Assembly: GCF_030499515.1 (NCBI RefSeq)
Contig: NZ_JASTWJ010000001.1
Location: 7,916,001-7,980,000, forward strand
DNA: 64,000 nucleotides
Origin: Streptomyces sp. DT2A-34
GTDB lineage: Bacteria > Actinomycetota > Actinomycetes > Streptomycetales > Streptomycetaceae
Reading direction: 5' to 3'
Under the pieces are notes generated by a model. That model saw only the letters and a list, made by a program, of their open reading frames with translations. It was not told where the DNA came from and made no database searches. This document shows positions 17,898 to 26,581 of this stretch, piece by piece. Numbering within the stretch: position 1 is the first letter of the stretch; the number at the start of each line of letters is the position of its first letter. Position numbers and translations under genes: made by a program.

Positions 17898-18830
17898 TTG
17901 AACGGCAAGAACCTCCGCATGCCCGCACGCCGTCTCGCCACCGTCGCGACGGCCACCGCCCTGGCCGTCGGCCCCGCGGCCCTGGCCGCCGCGGGACCCG
18001 CGTACGCGACCGGTGACGAAGGGCGCGCGAGCGCCGTCGTGCTGCGCACCGGGCTCGACGTGTCCCTGCTCAACAAGACCGTGAACGTCCCGCTCGCGGT
18101 CTCCCTGAACGAGGTGCAGGCGCCCGAGAGCGCCGAAAAGTCCACGCTGACGGCCCAGTTGAACGGCGTGGACGGCGGAAAGCCGTTCAGCGTGCTGAGC
18201 GCGGAGGTTGCCTCGGCGAAGGCCACGGTCGCCGACGGCAAGGCCGAGGGGTACACCAACCTCGCCCACGCCAAGGTCCACGTCCCCGGTCTGCCGCTGC
18301 TCTCCCTCATCGAGGTCGGCCAGGTCACCTCCAAGGCGACCTGCGAGGCCGGGAAGACGCCGACCGCCTCGTCCAACCTGCTGGGTGACGTCACCGTGCT
18401 GGGCAAGAAGGTCACCCTGACCGCGGGCGGCACCACGAAGGTCGAGGTGCCGGGCGTGGGCGACGTGCGGCTGGACTACTCCAGGACGGAGAACACGTCG
18501 CGTACGGCAGCCGCCACCGCCCTCGAACTCAAGGTCTCCGTCAACCCGTTGAAGCTGAACGTGGCCGACGTCCAGGGCACCCTGACCCTGGCCGAGGCGA
18601 CCTGCGAGACGCCGGACGCGCCCGCGCAGGAAGCCGACCCGAGTGTCGACCCCAGTGCCGACCCGGGCACCGGTTCGGGCGGCGACGTCAAGCCCCAGGG
18701 TGACTCCGCCGAGGACGGCCTCGCCGAGACCGGCGGCAGCTCCATGACGCCGTACATCGCGGGCGGCGCGGTCGCTCTGCTCCTCGCGGGTGGGGGAGCG
18801 GTGGCCCTGGCACGGCGCGGCAGGAGCTGA
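17898..18830 (+). CDS. Secreted, LAETG sortase-anchored surface protein
   Basis: 310 residues from a TTG at 17898, chosen because GAGGGG lies about eight bases upstream and because it gives a normal signal peptide (MNGKNLRMPARRLATVATAT..., cleaved near AYATG). The body is a Thr/Val/Ala-rich beta-type sequence with no known domain. An Asp/Pro/Ser linker precedes LAETG at residues 275-279, a hydrophobic helix and ARRGRS. This is the sorting signal of class E sortases of streptomycetes, so the protein should be linked to the cell wall. The role is unknown. A 12-bp terminator stem follows. Confidence 0.85.
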   Translation: MNGKNLRMPARRLATVATATALAVGPAALAAAGPAYATGDEGRASAVVLRTGLDVSLLNKTVNVPLAVSLNEVQAPESAEKSTLTAQLNGVDGGKPFSVLSAEVASAKATVADGKAEGYTNLAHAKVHVPGLPLLSLIEVGQVTSKATCEAGKTPTASSNLLGDVTVLGKKVTLTAGGTTKVEVPGVGDVRLDYSRTENTSRTAAATALELKVSVNPLKLNVADVQGTLTLAEATCETPDAPAQEADPSVDPSADPGTGSGGDVKPQGDSAEDGLAETGGSSMTPYIAGGAVALLLAGGGAVALARRGRS

Positions 18831-18869
18831 TCCCGCCAGGAGACGCCCCCCTCCGGGAGAGTCCGCCCG

Positions 18870-18900
18870 GTCAACAGCCCTTCTTGTCAGGGCTGTTGAC
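18870..18900. terminator. Terminator after the LAETG gene
   Basis: GTCAACAGCCCT (18870-18881) and AGGGCTGTTGAC (18889-18900) form a perfect 12-bp stem with a seven-base loop, 39 bases after the stop codon. No T run follows, as is common in streptomycetes. Its lower G+C makes it stand out. Confidence 0.75.
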
Positions 18901-18905
18901 TGGCG

Positions 18906-18977
18906 TCTGAAAACGTTTTAGCTTCCCCTCACTCCGACTTCGAGAGACGAGGGGATCAGTGGAGCGCAAACGCTTTC
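18906..18977 (+). promoter_or_regulatory. LacI-type operators before the sugar ABC cassette
   Basis: AAAACGTTTT at 18910-18919 sits in a TGAAAACGTTTTAG context, the CG-centred palindrome read by LacI/GalR proteins. A second similar site, GCAAACGCTTTC, lies at 18966-18977 inside the first codons of the permease gene. A LacI-family gene is encoded in the same cassette (22461-23528), which suggests local control. Confidence 0.65.
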
Positions 18978-19855
18978 AGTCCCGCGCCCTCCTCTTGCTC
19001 ATGCTCCCCGGCCTCGCCTACTTCCTGCTGTTCCACTACGGCGCCCTGGCCGGCAACGTCATCGCCTTCAAGGAGTACGTCCCCTTCGACGGCCTCTGGG
19101 GCAGCCCCTGGGTGGGCCTCGGCAACTTCCGGCGGATGTTCGAGGACGGCGCGTTCTGGGACGCCGTCCTCAACACCGTGTGGATCGCCGTCCTCCAGCT
19201 CGTCTTCTACTTCCCGGTGCCGCTCGCCCTCGCCCTGCTCCTGCACAGCCTCACCTGGAGCACGGTCCGCCGCTTCGTGCAGTCGGTGGCGTACCTGCCG
19301 CACTTCATCTCGTGGGTGATCGTCGTCGCCCTGTTCCAGCAGGTCCTCGGCGACACGGGACTGCTCAACTCGGGCCTCGAAGGCATGGGTTGGCGAACCG
19401 TCGACATCATCGGCGACCCCGACGCCTTCCGCCCGCTGGTCGTCGCCCAGGTCATCTGGAAGGACGCCGGCTGGGGCACGATCATCTTCCTCGCCGCCCT
19501 CGCACAGGTCGACGAGCAGCAGTACGAGGCCGCCGCGATCGACGGCGCCGGCCCGTGGCGCCGCTTCTGGCACGTCACGCTGCCCGCCATCCGCCCGGTG
19601 ATCGTGCTGCTGCTGATCATGCGGCTCGGCGACATCCTCTCCGTCGGCTTCGAGCAGATGCTGCTCCAGCGCGACGCGGTCGGCCCCGAGGCCGCCGAGA
19701 TCATCGACACCTTCGTCTACTACCAGGGCATCGTCGGCGGCGACTACGGATTCGCCGCCGCCGCGGGCCTGTTCAAGGGCGTCATCGGCGCGCTGCTCGT
19801 CTACGCCGCCAACAAGGTCGCCCACCGCCTCGGCGAACAGGGGGTCTACAAGTGA
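18959..19855 (+). CDS. Sugar ABC importer, permease 1 (LplB type)
   Basis: 298 residues from GTG 18959, with GAGGGG at eight bases. Six-helix permease of the carbohydrate CUT1 family: N-terminal LLLLMLPGLAYFLLFHYG, and the coupling loop YEAAAIDGAGPWRRFWHVTLP with its EAA-type motif. It resembles LplB/YtcO proteins that take up oligosaccharides. First gene of an operon of two permeases, a binding lipoprotein and a regulator. As usual for this family no ATPase is encoded here; a shared MsiK-like ATPase elsewhere is likely. Confidence 0.92.
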   Translation: MERKRFQSRALLLLMLPGLAYFLLFHYGALAGNVIAFKEYVPFDGLWGSPWVGLGNFRRMFEDGAFWDAVLNTVWIAVLQLVFYFPVPLALALLLHSLTWSTVRRFVQSVAYLPHFISWVIVVALFQQVLGDTGLLNSGLEGMGWRTVDIIGDPDAFRPLVVAQVIWKDAGWGTIIFLAALAQVDEQQYEAAAIDGAGPWRRFWHVTLPAIRPVIVLLLIMRLGDILSVGFEQMLLQRDAVGPEAAEIIDTFVYYQGIVGGDYGFAAAAGLFKGVIGALLVYAANKVAHRLGEQGVYK

Positions 19856-20757
19856 GCAGCCGGGTCCGTCCGGTCCGCCCGGTCCGTCCGGGGTGGATGG
19901 AGAAGCCGAAGCCGGTGACCCAGGCCGGCAAGGCGCTCGCCCTCGCCGCCGTCGTCCTCCTGGTCTGTGTGCCGTTCCTCGTCATCGTCTCGACCTCACT
20001 CGCCTCCACCGACGAGGTCGTCGCGAACGGCGGCTGGGTGCTGTGGCCGACCGAGCCGAGCCTCGACGCCTACCGCGACATCCTCGACGGCGGCATCGTC
20101 ACCCACGCCCTCGGCGTCAGCGCGGGCGTCACGACCGTCGGCACCCTGCTCAGCCTCGCCTGCACCGTCACCCTCGCCTACGCCCTCTCCCGCCCCGGCG
20201 TCTTCGGCGGCCGGCCGGTCCTGCTGCTCGTGCTGTTCACGTTCCTCTTCCCGCCCGGCATGATCCCGAGCTTCCTGCTGGTCAAGGAGCTGGGGCTGCT
20301 GGACAGTTACGCCTCGCTCGTCCTGCCCGTCCTGGTCAACGTCTTCAACCTGGTCGTCCTGCGCGGCTTCTTCCAGGGCATCCCCGAGGAGCTGTACGAG
20401 GCCGCACGGCTCGACGGCGCGGGGGACTGGCGGGTGCTGTTCTCCGTCGTACTGCCGCTGTCCAAGGCCGCGTTGGCCGTCGTAGGCCTGTTCTACGCGG
20501 TGGCGTACTGGAACTCCTGGTTCTACGCCTCGCTCTATCTGGAGAGCGACCACTGGCCCCTCCAGCAGGTCCTGCGCACCTATGTGATCGCGGGCTCCGG
20601 ACTCACCGACGCCACCACCGGCGAGGGGACGGTCACCGCCCCGCAGACCGTGCAGATGGCGGTGCTCGTGATCGCCACCGTGCCGATCCTGCTGGTCTAC
20701 CCCTTCCTGCAGAAGTACTTCACCAAGGGCGTGCTCACCGGCGCCATCAAGAGCTGA
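19852..20757 (+). CDS. Sugar ABC importer, permease 2 (YtcP type)
   Basis: 301 residues from GTG 19852, overlapping the previous stop by four bases. The N-terminus carries a small direct repeat (VRPVRPVRPG). Then come six helices and the coupling motif YEAARLDGAGDWRVLFSVVLP, ending KGVLTGAIKS as typical for YtcP-like proteins. It forms the channel with permease 1. Confidence 0.92.
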   Translation: MSSRVRPVRPVRPGWMEKPKPVTQAGKALALAAVVLLVCVPFLVIVSTSLASTDEVVANGGWVLWPTEPSLDAYRDILDGGIVTHALGVSAGVTTVGTLLSLACTVTLAYALSRPGVFGGRPVLLLVLFTFLFPPGMIPSFLLVKELGLLDSYASLVLPVLVNVFNLVVLRGFFQGIPEELYEAARLDGAGDWRVLFSVVLPLSKAALAVVGLFYAVAYWNSWFYASLYLESDHWPLQQVLRTYVIAGSGLTDATTGEGTVTAPQTVQMAVLVIATVPILLVYPFLQKYFTKGVLTGAIKS

Positions 20758-20782
20758 CAAGCCGACACGAGGTGATTCACCC

Positions 20783-22429
20783 ATGCCCCGCATGTCCCGA
20801 CGAACCCTGCTCGGTTCCCTGGCCGCCGCGTCCGTCCCGGGTGTGCTGACCGCCTGCTCCACGGGCTCCGGCGACAGCGACGTCTCCAACGCGGGCAAGA
20901 AGCTCGCGCCCTGGCCCTCGTACACGCCCGCCCCGGGCCCCAAGCCGGACCTCGCCCCCACCGAGGCCGGCGTGCAGGCGGGCTACACCGCCTACCCCTC
21001 CGACCTGGTGCGGTCCGTCTCCCGCCCGCCGGGCGACGGCTCCACGGTCAAGGTCATGTCGGTGTCGTTCGGCACGCCCCCGAAGCCCGCCTCCGCCAAC
21101 CGGTTCTGGGCGGCCGTCGAGAACGCCCTCGGCGTGAAGATCGAGTACACGATCGTCTCCCAGGCCGACTACCAGAAGAAGATGGCCACGGTCATGGCCG
21201 GTGACGCCGACACCCTGCCGGACATCATCAACCTCTTCTCCGGGTTCGTCCTGCCCCGCGAGGCCGAGTTCGTGCAGCGGCGCGCCGAGGACCTCACGCC
21301 GTACCTCTCCGGCGACGCGATCGCCGACTACCCCAACCTCGCGAACATCCCCACCCACGCCTGGCGCGACATGGGCCGCATCGGCGGCCGCGTCTACGGC
21401 ATCCCGCTGGAGCGCCCGCTGCCCGGCTCCACGCTCTGGCTGAATCAGGGCATGTTCACCGACGCCGGTATGAAGGAGGGCTGGACGTCCGGGGACTTCG
21501 CCGCCGTGGCGAAGCGGGCGACCGGTGGGAGGGCGTACGCACTCGGCGCCGCCAACGGTTCCCTGTTCGGCAACGCCGTGCACTCCGCCGCCCACAACGC
21601 GCCGCAGAACTGGGCCGTCACCGAGGACGGCACGTTCCGGCCGGGCTGCGCCGACGAACGCTACAAGGCGGCCATCGCCTTCCAGACGCAGCTCCGCAAG
21701 AACGGCTCGTACCACCCGGACGCCACGTCCGTCTCCCAGATCGACCTGACCACCCTCTTCTACAACGGCACCGTCGGCTCCATGCAGGACGGCTTCGGCG
21801 CCTACCTGCCCAAGTACCGGGAGGCACCGGACGGGATGACCCCGGCCGCAGCCCTGCCGTACAGCGTCGACGGCACGCCCGGCGGGATCGTCGCCGCACG
21901 CCGCTCCTTCGGTCACACCGTCCTGAAGACGGCGAAGAAGGAGCGCATCGAGATGCTGCTCCGCGTCCTGGACTTCCTCGCCGCCCCCTTCGGCAGCAAG
22001 GAGTGGGAGCTGGTCCACTACGGCGTCGAGGGCACCCACTTCACCCGCGCCAAGGACGGTTCCCCCGAGCCCACCAAGCTGGGCGAGGTCGAGAACAACA
22101 CCAACCTGCCGCTGAAGTACCTCGCCGAGGGCCCGCAGGTGCTGTTCGTGCCGGGCATGCCCGATGCCGTACGGGCCCTGCACACCTGGCAGCGCAAGGT
22201 CGTGCCGCACGCCGTCCGCGACGCCTCCTTCGGCCTGCAGTCCCGCACCAAGAACGCGCAGGGCACCACCCTCAAGGCCCTGCTCGACGACACCGTCACC
22301 GGGATCGTCGCCGGGCGCGTCCCGCTGTCGGAGTGGGACGCGACCGTGAAGAAATGGCGTGCCCGGGGCGGCGACAGAATGGCCGAGGAGTTCGCGAAGG
22401 ACTACGCGGCCAACGGGGCCAAGGCCTGA
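20783..22429 (+). CDS. Sugar ABC importer, substrate-binding Tat lipoprotein (LipO/family 1)
   Basis: 548 residues from ATG 20783. The leader MPRMSRRTLLGSL holds a twin-arginine motif and ends in the lipobox VLTAC (Cys25), so it is probably exported folded by Tat and lipidated. The mature part is a large family-1 binding protein, longer than the usual 420 residues, like LipO-type proteins for oligosaccharides. Segments such as DADTLPDIINLFSG and GRVYGIPLERPLPGS lie in the ligand cleft. Immediately followed by the LacI regulator gene. Confidence 0.9.
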   Translation: MPRMSRRTLLGSLAAASVPGVLTACSTGSGDSDVSNAGKKLAPWPSYTPAPGPKPDLAPTEAGVQAGYTAYPSDLVRSVSRPPGDGSTVKVMSVSFGTPPKPASANRFWAAVENALGVKIEYTIVSQADYQKKMATVMAGDADTLPDIINLFSGFVLPREAEFVQRRAEDLTPYLSGDAIADYPNLANIPTHAWRDMGRIGGRVYGIPLERPLPGSTLWLNQGMFTDAGMKEGWTSGDFAAVAKRATGGRAYALGAANGSLFGNAVHSAAHNAPQNWAVTEDGTFRPGCADERYKAAIAFQTQLRKNGSYHPDATSVSQIDLTTLFYNGTVGSMQDGFGAYLPKYREAPDGMTPAAALPYSVDGTPGGIVAARRSFGHTVLKTAKKERIEMLLRVLDFLAAPFGSKEWELVHYGVEGTHFTRAKDGSPEPTKLGEVENNTNLPLKYLAEGPQVLFVPGMPDAVRALHTWQRKVVPHAVRDASFGLQSRTKNAQGTTLKALLDDTVTGIVAGRVPLSEWDATVKKWRARGGDRMAEEFAKDYAANGAKA

Positions 22430-22460
22430 ACAGCCGCTCGTGGAACAGGAGATGCGGGGG

Positions 22461-23528
22461 ATGGGGAACGACATGGCGGACACCGGGTCCAAGCGGCGGG
22501 TCACGATCCGCGAGGTCGCCGAGCGGGCGGGCGTGTCGATCGCCACGGCGTCGCGCGCGCTCAGCGGCAACCATCCGGTGCCCGCCTCGACCCGGGCCCG
22601 CGTGCTGCGCGCCGCGCGTGACCTCGACTACGTCGCCAACGCGCACGCCCGTGCCCTGGTGGGGGGCGGCCGGAAGATGGCCGCCGTCGTCGTCCGCCAG
22701 GTCACCAGCCCCTTCTACGCCCAGGTCGCCGAGGGCGTGGAGGCGGAGGCCGCCGACCGGGGCTGGCTGTGCGTGGTCGGCGCGACCGGCGGGGATCCGC
22801 AGCGCGAGATGGAGTTCGTGCAGCTGATGCGGGAGGAGGGGGCGCGGCTGGTGATCCTGGTCGGCGGGGTCGTCGAGGACGACGCCTACCGGGAGCGCGT
22901 CGCCCACTACGCCCAGGCGCTCGACTCCTCCGGTGCCCGACTCGTGCTGTGCGCACGCCCGGCGCCCGGCCCCGAGATCCCCGCGCTGGTCGTGGAGTTC
23001 GACAACGAGGCGGGCGCCCGGGCGATCACCGGTCACCTGCTGTCCGCCGGGCACCGCCGGATCGTCTTCCTCGGCGGGCTGCCCGGCAACACCGCGCTGG
23101 AGGCGCGCGTCGCCGGCTACCGGGCGGCGCTCGCCGAGCACGGGGTGCCTGCGGCGGCTGCGCGGGTCGTCGACTGTGGGCTCGGTCGTGCGGCGGGTCT
23201 GCGGGCGATGGCCGAACTCCTCAAGGAAACGCGGGAGTTCACTGCGGTGGTTGCCGGGGACGACATGGTCGCCGCAGGGGCGCTGCGTGCCATTGCCGAC
23301 GCCGGCCTGAGGGTCCCTGAGGACATCTCGGTCGTCGGGTACAACGACATTCCGTTGGCCGAGGACTTCAATCCGCCGCTGACGACGGTCCGTACGCCCG
23401 CCGAGGAGCTTGGTCGGGCCGCCGTGCGGATCGCTCTGCGTGATCCTGAGCATGCCGGTGGGAACCATCATCTGCTCGGTACGCACATCGTCGTGCGCCG
23501 TAGCGTCGCTTCACCTCGGGTGCCGTAG
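22461..23528 (+). CDS. LacI-family transcriptional regulator
   Basis: 355 residues. ATG 22461 is preferred because AGGAG stands nine bases upstream; ATG 22473 is also possible. The helix-turn-helix is at VTIREVAERAGVSIATASRA, with the hinge helix at ARALVGG and a periplasmic-binding-like effector domain from KMAAVVVRQVTSPFYAQV onward. The final effector motif is GYNDIPLAEDFNPPLTTV. Likely represses the upstream importer operon through the AAAACGTTTT site and releases it when an imported sugar binds. Confidence 0.93.
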   Translation: MGNDMADTGSKRRVTIREVAERAGVSIATASRALSGNHPVPASTRARVLRAARDLDYVANAHARALVGGGRKMAAVVVRQVTSPFYAQVAEGVEAEAADRGWLCVVGATGGDPQREMEFVQLMREEGARLVILVGGVVEDDAYRERVAHYAQALDSSGARLVLCARPAPGPEIPALVVEFDNEAGARAITGHLLSAGHRRIVFLGGLPGNTALEARVAGYRAALAEHGVPAAAARVVDCGLGRAAGLRAMAELLKETREFTAVVAGDDMVAAGALRAIADAGLRVPEDISVVGYNDIPLAEDFNPPLTTVRTPAEELGRAAVRIALRDPEHAGGNHHLLGTHIVVRRSVASPRVP

Positions 23529-23536
23529 GCGACTGC

Positions 23537-23620
23537 GGGTGGTTTGTGGCTGGCCGCGCCCACGCGGCGGAGCCGCATGTCGATGCAGCCCCGCGCCCCT
23601 GAAGGGGCGCTCCCGTCGCC
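23537..23620 (+). repeat. Intergenic repeat, family B (copy 2)
   Basis: Contains GGCCGCGCCCACGCGGCGG and CAGCCCCGCGCCCCTGAAGG, with internal hairpins CGCGGCGGAGCCGCATG and GGGGCGC. Matches the element at 61436-61502 in inverted orientation and shares the CCCCGCGCCCCT core with 5056-5135. It lies between the LacI and DUF2264 genes. Confidence 0.65.
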
Positions 23621-23648
23621 CCCAACTTCATGGAGGACCGAAACCCGT

Positions 23649-25547
23649 ATGACCGCGCCGCATGTGTCGCCCCCCGACGACCCGACGCACCTTCCCGGGC
23701 TTCCCCCGACCGACCCGACCCTCTCGCCCCGCACCGGCTGGACCCGCGCCCACTGGGAGGCGATCGCCGACCGGCTCCTCGACGGGCTGCTGCCGTACGC
23801 CGCACCGGGCTTCGCCCAGTACCGCCTGCCCGGACCGCCCAGCCACTCCGGCCCCTGGTCCGACGGCCTGGAAGGCTTCGCGCGCTCCTTCCTCCTCGCC
23901 GCCTTCCGCATCGCGGGCTCCGGCGGCCGGGTCGGCCCGGCTCTCATCGAGCGGTACGCCACCGGCCTGGCCACCGGCACCGACCCGCACCACCCCGAAC
24001 ACTGGCCCCCCATCACCGACCGCGCCCAGCCCATGGTCGAGGCGGCCTCCGTCGCCATCGCCCTGCACGAGTCCCGCCCGTGGCTGTGGGACCACCTCGA
24101 CGACGCCGTACGGCAACGGGTGTGCGCCTGGCTCGGCGCCTTCGTCGGCGCGGACGTCAATGACTCCAACTGGCGGCTGTTCCAGGTCATCACCGAGGAG
24201 TTCCTCGCCTCCGTGGGCGCCCCGCACAGCCGGGCCGAGATCGACGCCGGGCTGGCCCGCCTGGACGACTGGTACCGGGGCGGGGGCTGGTACACCGACG
24301 GCGACGGGCGGAAGTTCGACTACTACAACGCCTGGGCGCTGCACCTGTATCCGGTGCTGTGGGCGCGGATCGCGGGGTCACGGGCGGATACGGCCACCGT
24401 GGCTCGCCACCGTGCCCGGCTGCGCGAGTTCCTCGCCGTCCACCAGCACTTCTTCGGCTCCGACGGCGCCCCCGTCCACCAGGGCCGCTCCCTCACCTAC
24501 CGCTTCGCGACCACCGCCCCGCTGTGGGCGGGCGCCCTCGCCGACGCCACCCCGCTCCCGCCGGGCCGCACCCGACGTCTGGCGTCCGGTGCGCTGAAGC
24601 ATTTCGCCGAGCGAGGGGTGCCCGACTCGCGAGGCCTGCTCACCCTCGGCTGGTACCGGCCCTTCCTCCCCGTCACCCAGCGCTACTCGGGCCCCGCCTC
24701 CCCGTACTGGGCGAGCAAGGCCTTCCTGGGGCTGCTGCTGCCCGCCGACCACCCCGTCTGGACGGCACCGGAGGAACCCGCCGCCGTGGACACCGAGGAC
24801 GTGACCCTGGCCCTGCCCGCCCCCGGCTGGCTGCTGCACTCCACCGCGGCCGACGGGATCGTACGGCTGGTCAACCACGGCAGCGACCGCCTCCCGCCCC
24901 CGCCCGCCACGGCCGACGACAGCCCGCACTACGCCCGGTTCGCCTACTCCAGCGCGACCGCCCCCGAAACGCCGGGCGTCGACAACCACATCGCCCTGCT
25001 GGGTCCCGACGGAACGCCCTCCCGGCGCGGACGCATCCATCCCCTCGGCGCCGAGGGCCGGCGGGCCGGATCCTGGCAGGACGGCCGTATCGAGACCGTC
25101 AGCGTCGTGCACGGGCCGTGGGAAGTGCGGGTGCACCGCCTCGACGTACCGCCCGACACGCCCGTGCGGGAAGGCGGTTGGGCGGTGGCCGACGACACGG
25201 CACCCCCGGTCGCGCGCACCGGCCCCGGCCGGGCGCTGGCCCGCCGGTCGGACGGGCTGACCAGCGCGGTCGTCGGCCTGTACGGCTGGGACGACGCCGA
25301 GGCGGCGGTCGTGCGCGGCGTCGGCAGGAACGCCGTGGGCCACCACTCGGCGACTCCGGTGCTCCAACTGCCCGCAGGCGCCCGGCTGTTGGTGACCCTC
25401 GTCATGCTGAGCGCGGCCCCGCACCCGCCGCTCACGGGGGCGAGCGCGACCGTCACCGCCGACGGCACCGTGGAGATCCGCTTCCCGGACGGCACCCCGG
25501 AGCGGGTGCCCCGCCGGGCTCAGCGGCGCGCCAGAGCCATTGCCTGA
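23649..25547 (+). CDS. DUF2264 protein, putative polysaccharide-degrading enzyme
   Basis: 632 residues from ATG 23649, with GGAGGACC about twelve bases upstream. The N-terminal two thirds match DUF2264, an (alpha/alpha)-barrel family: WSDGLEGFARSFLLAAFR, NDSNWRLFQVITEEFLA, FDYYNAWALHLYPVLWA. A beta-rich C-terminal part follows. No signal peptide is seen, so any substrate would be cleaved inside the cell. The family has no settled activity; its place beside an LplB/YtcP/LipO importer suggests work on an imported oligosaccharide. The last 28 bases overlap the convergent cobC gene. Confidence 0.82.
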   Translation: MTAPHVSPPDDPTHLPGLPPTDPTLSPRTGWTRAHWEAIADRLLDGLLPYAAPGFAQYRLPGPPSHSGPWSDGLEGFARSFLLAAFRIAGSGGRVGPALIERYATGLATGTDPHHPEHWPPITDRAQPMVEAASVAIALHESRPWLWDHLDDAVRQRVCAWLGAFVGADVNDSNWRLFQVITEEFLASVGAPHSRAEIDAGLARLDDWYRGGGWYTDGDGRKFDYYNAWALHLYPVLWARIAGSRADTATVARHRARLREFLAVHQHFFGSDGAPVHQGRSLTYRFATTAPLWAGALADATPLPPGRTRRLASGALKHFAERGVPDSRGLLTLGWYRPFLPVTQRYSGPASPYWASKAFLGLLLPADHPVWTAPEEPAAVDTEDVTLALPAPGWLLHSTAADGIVRLVNHGSDRLPPPPATADDSPHYARFAYSSATAPETPGVDNHIALLGPDGTPSRRGRIHPLGAEGRRAGSWQDGRIETVSVVHGPWEVRVHRLDVPPDTPVREGGWAVADDTAPPVARTGPGRALARRSDGLTSAVVGLYGWDDAEAAVVRGVGRNAVGHHSATPVLQLPAGARLLVTLVMLSAAPHPPLTGASATVTADGTVEIRFPDGTPERVPRRAQRRARAIA

Positions 25548-26581
25548 TCCAGTGCCCGCAGGAACCCGTTGACCGTCCCCCGGTCCCGCACCGCCAGCCG
25601 CAGCCACTCCTCGCCCAGCCCGGGGAAGGTGTCCCCACGCCGCACCGCGAACCCGAGCTCGCGCAGGTGCCGGCGAACGGCGGCCGCCCTCGGCAGGCGT
25701 ACGAGGACGAAGGGACCCTCGGCGGGCTCGACGACCCGGAGTCCGGCCGACGCGAACTCGCCGAGCCCCGCGACGAGATGGGCCCGGTCGGCGGCGAGGC
25801 GGTGGGCCGCGTGGCCCGCCTCCGCCAGAGCCGGGGACGACACGCAGGCCTCGGCGGCGGCGAGCGCGGGCGTGGAGACCGGCCACAGGGGCTGGGCGCG
25901 TTCCAGGTCGGCGATGGTGTCCGGGGCGGCGAGGACATAGCCGATGCGCAGACCGGCCAGGCCCCAGGTCTTCGTCAGGCTGCGCAGCACGACCAGGCCC
26001 GGTACGTCCGTCCGCCCCGCCAGCGCCTCCCGCTCACCCGGCACCGCGTCCATGAACGCCTCGTCCACCACCAACGTCCGCCCCGGCTGGGCGAGTCGGG
26101 CGATGGACGCGGCCGGGTGGAGCACCGACGTCGGGTTCGTGGGGTTGCCGATCACCACCAGGTCGGCGTCCTCGGGGACGGCCGCCGTATCGAGCCGGAA
26201 GCCGTCCGCCTCCCGCAGCAGCACCCGGTCGACCGTGTGCCCCGCGTCCCGCAGGGCCGCCTCCGGCTCCGTGAACTGCGGGTGCACGACGACCGGCCGG
26301 CGCACCTTCAGCGCGCGGGCGAGGAGGACGAACGCCTCCGCCGCCCCCGCCGTGAGCAGCACCCGTTCCGCCGGCAGCCCGTGCCGCGCGGCCACCGCCG
26401 CCCGCGCGGCCCGCCCGTCCGGGTAGGCCGCGAGGGAGCCCAGCGACCCGGCGATCAGCTCGCGCAGCCAGGTGGGCGGCGTGTCCGCGCGGACGTTCAC
26501 GGCGAGGTCGACGAGCGCCGAGCCGTCGTCGCGGACCTCGGCGTCGCCGTGGTGGCGCAGGTCGTGCGCCTCAGTGGGCAT
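25520..26581 (-). CDS. cobC: CobC-like PLP enzyme (threonine-phosphate decarboxylase family)
   Basis: 353 residues from ATG 26581, which overlaps the cbiX stop by eleven bases; ATG 26596 is an alternative. Fold type I aminotransferase-like: LDVNVRADTPP-type start (VDLAVNVRADTPPTWL), GNPTNPTSVLHP, VDEAFMD, and the Schiff-base Lys in LRSLTKTWGLAGLRIGY. Family members make aminopropanol phosphate, the nucleotide-loop linker of cobalamin, from threonine phosphate. Last gene of the cobalamin operon. Confidence 0.88.
   Translation of the reverse strand: MPTEAHDLRHHGDAEVRDDGSALVDLAVNVRADTPPTWLRELIAGSLGSLAAYPDGRAARAAVAARHGLPAERVLLTAGAAEAFVLLARALKVRRPVVVHPQFTEPEAALRDAGHTVDRVLLREADGFRLDTAAVPEDADLVVIGNPTNPTSVLHPAASIARLAQPGRTLVVDEAFMDAVPGEREALAGRTDVPGLVVLRSLTKTWGLAGLRIGYVLAAPDTIADLERAQPLWPVSTPALAAAEACVSSPALAEAGHAAHRLAADRAHLVAGLGEFASAGLRVVEPAEGPFVLVRLPRAAAVRRHLRELGFAVRRGDTFPGLGEEWLRLAVRDRGTVNGFLRALDQAMALARR

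Noticed and set aside
16598..18436. A 612-codon minus-strand frame opposite the amidohydrolase and LAETG genes
   Set aside because: It crosses a gene boundary on the other strand, and its sequence is mirror-like.
20777..22570. A 597-codon minus-strand frame opposite the sugar-binding lipoprotein
   Set aside because: No motif; the plus strand shows a lipobox and a binding-protein fold.
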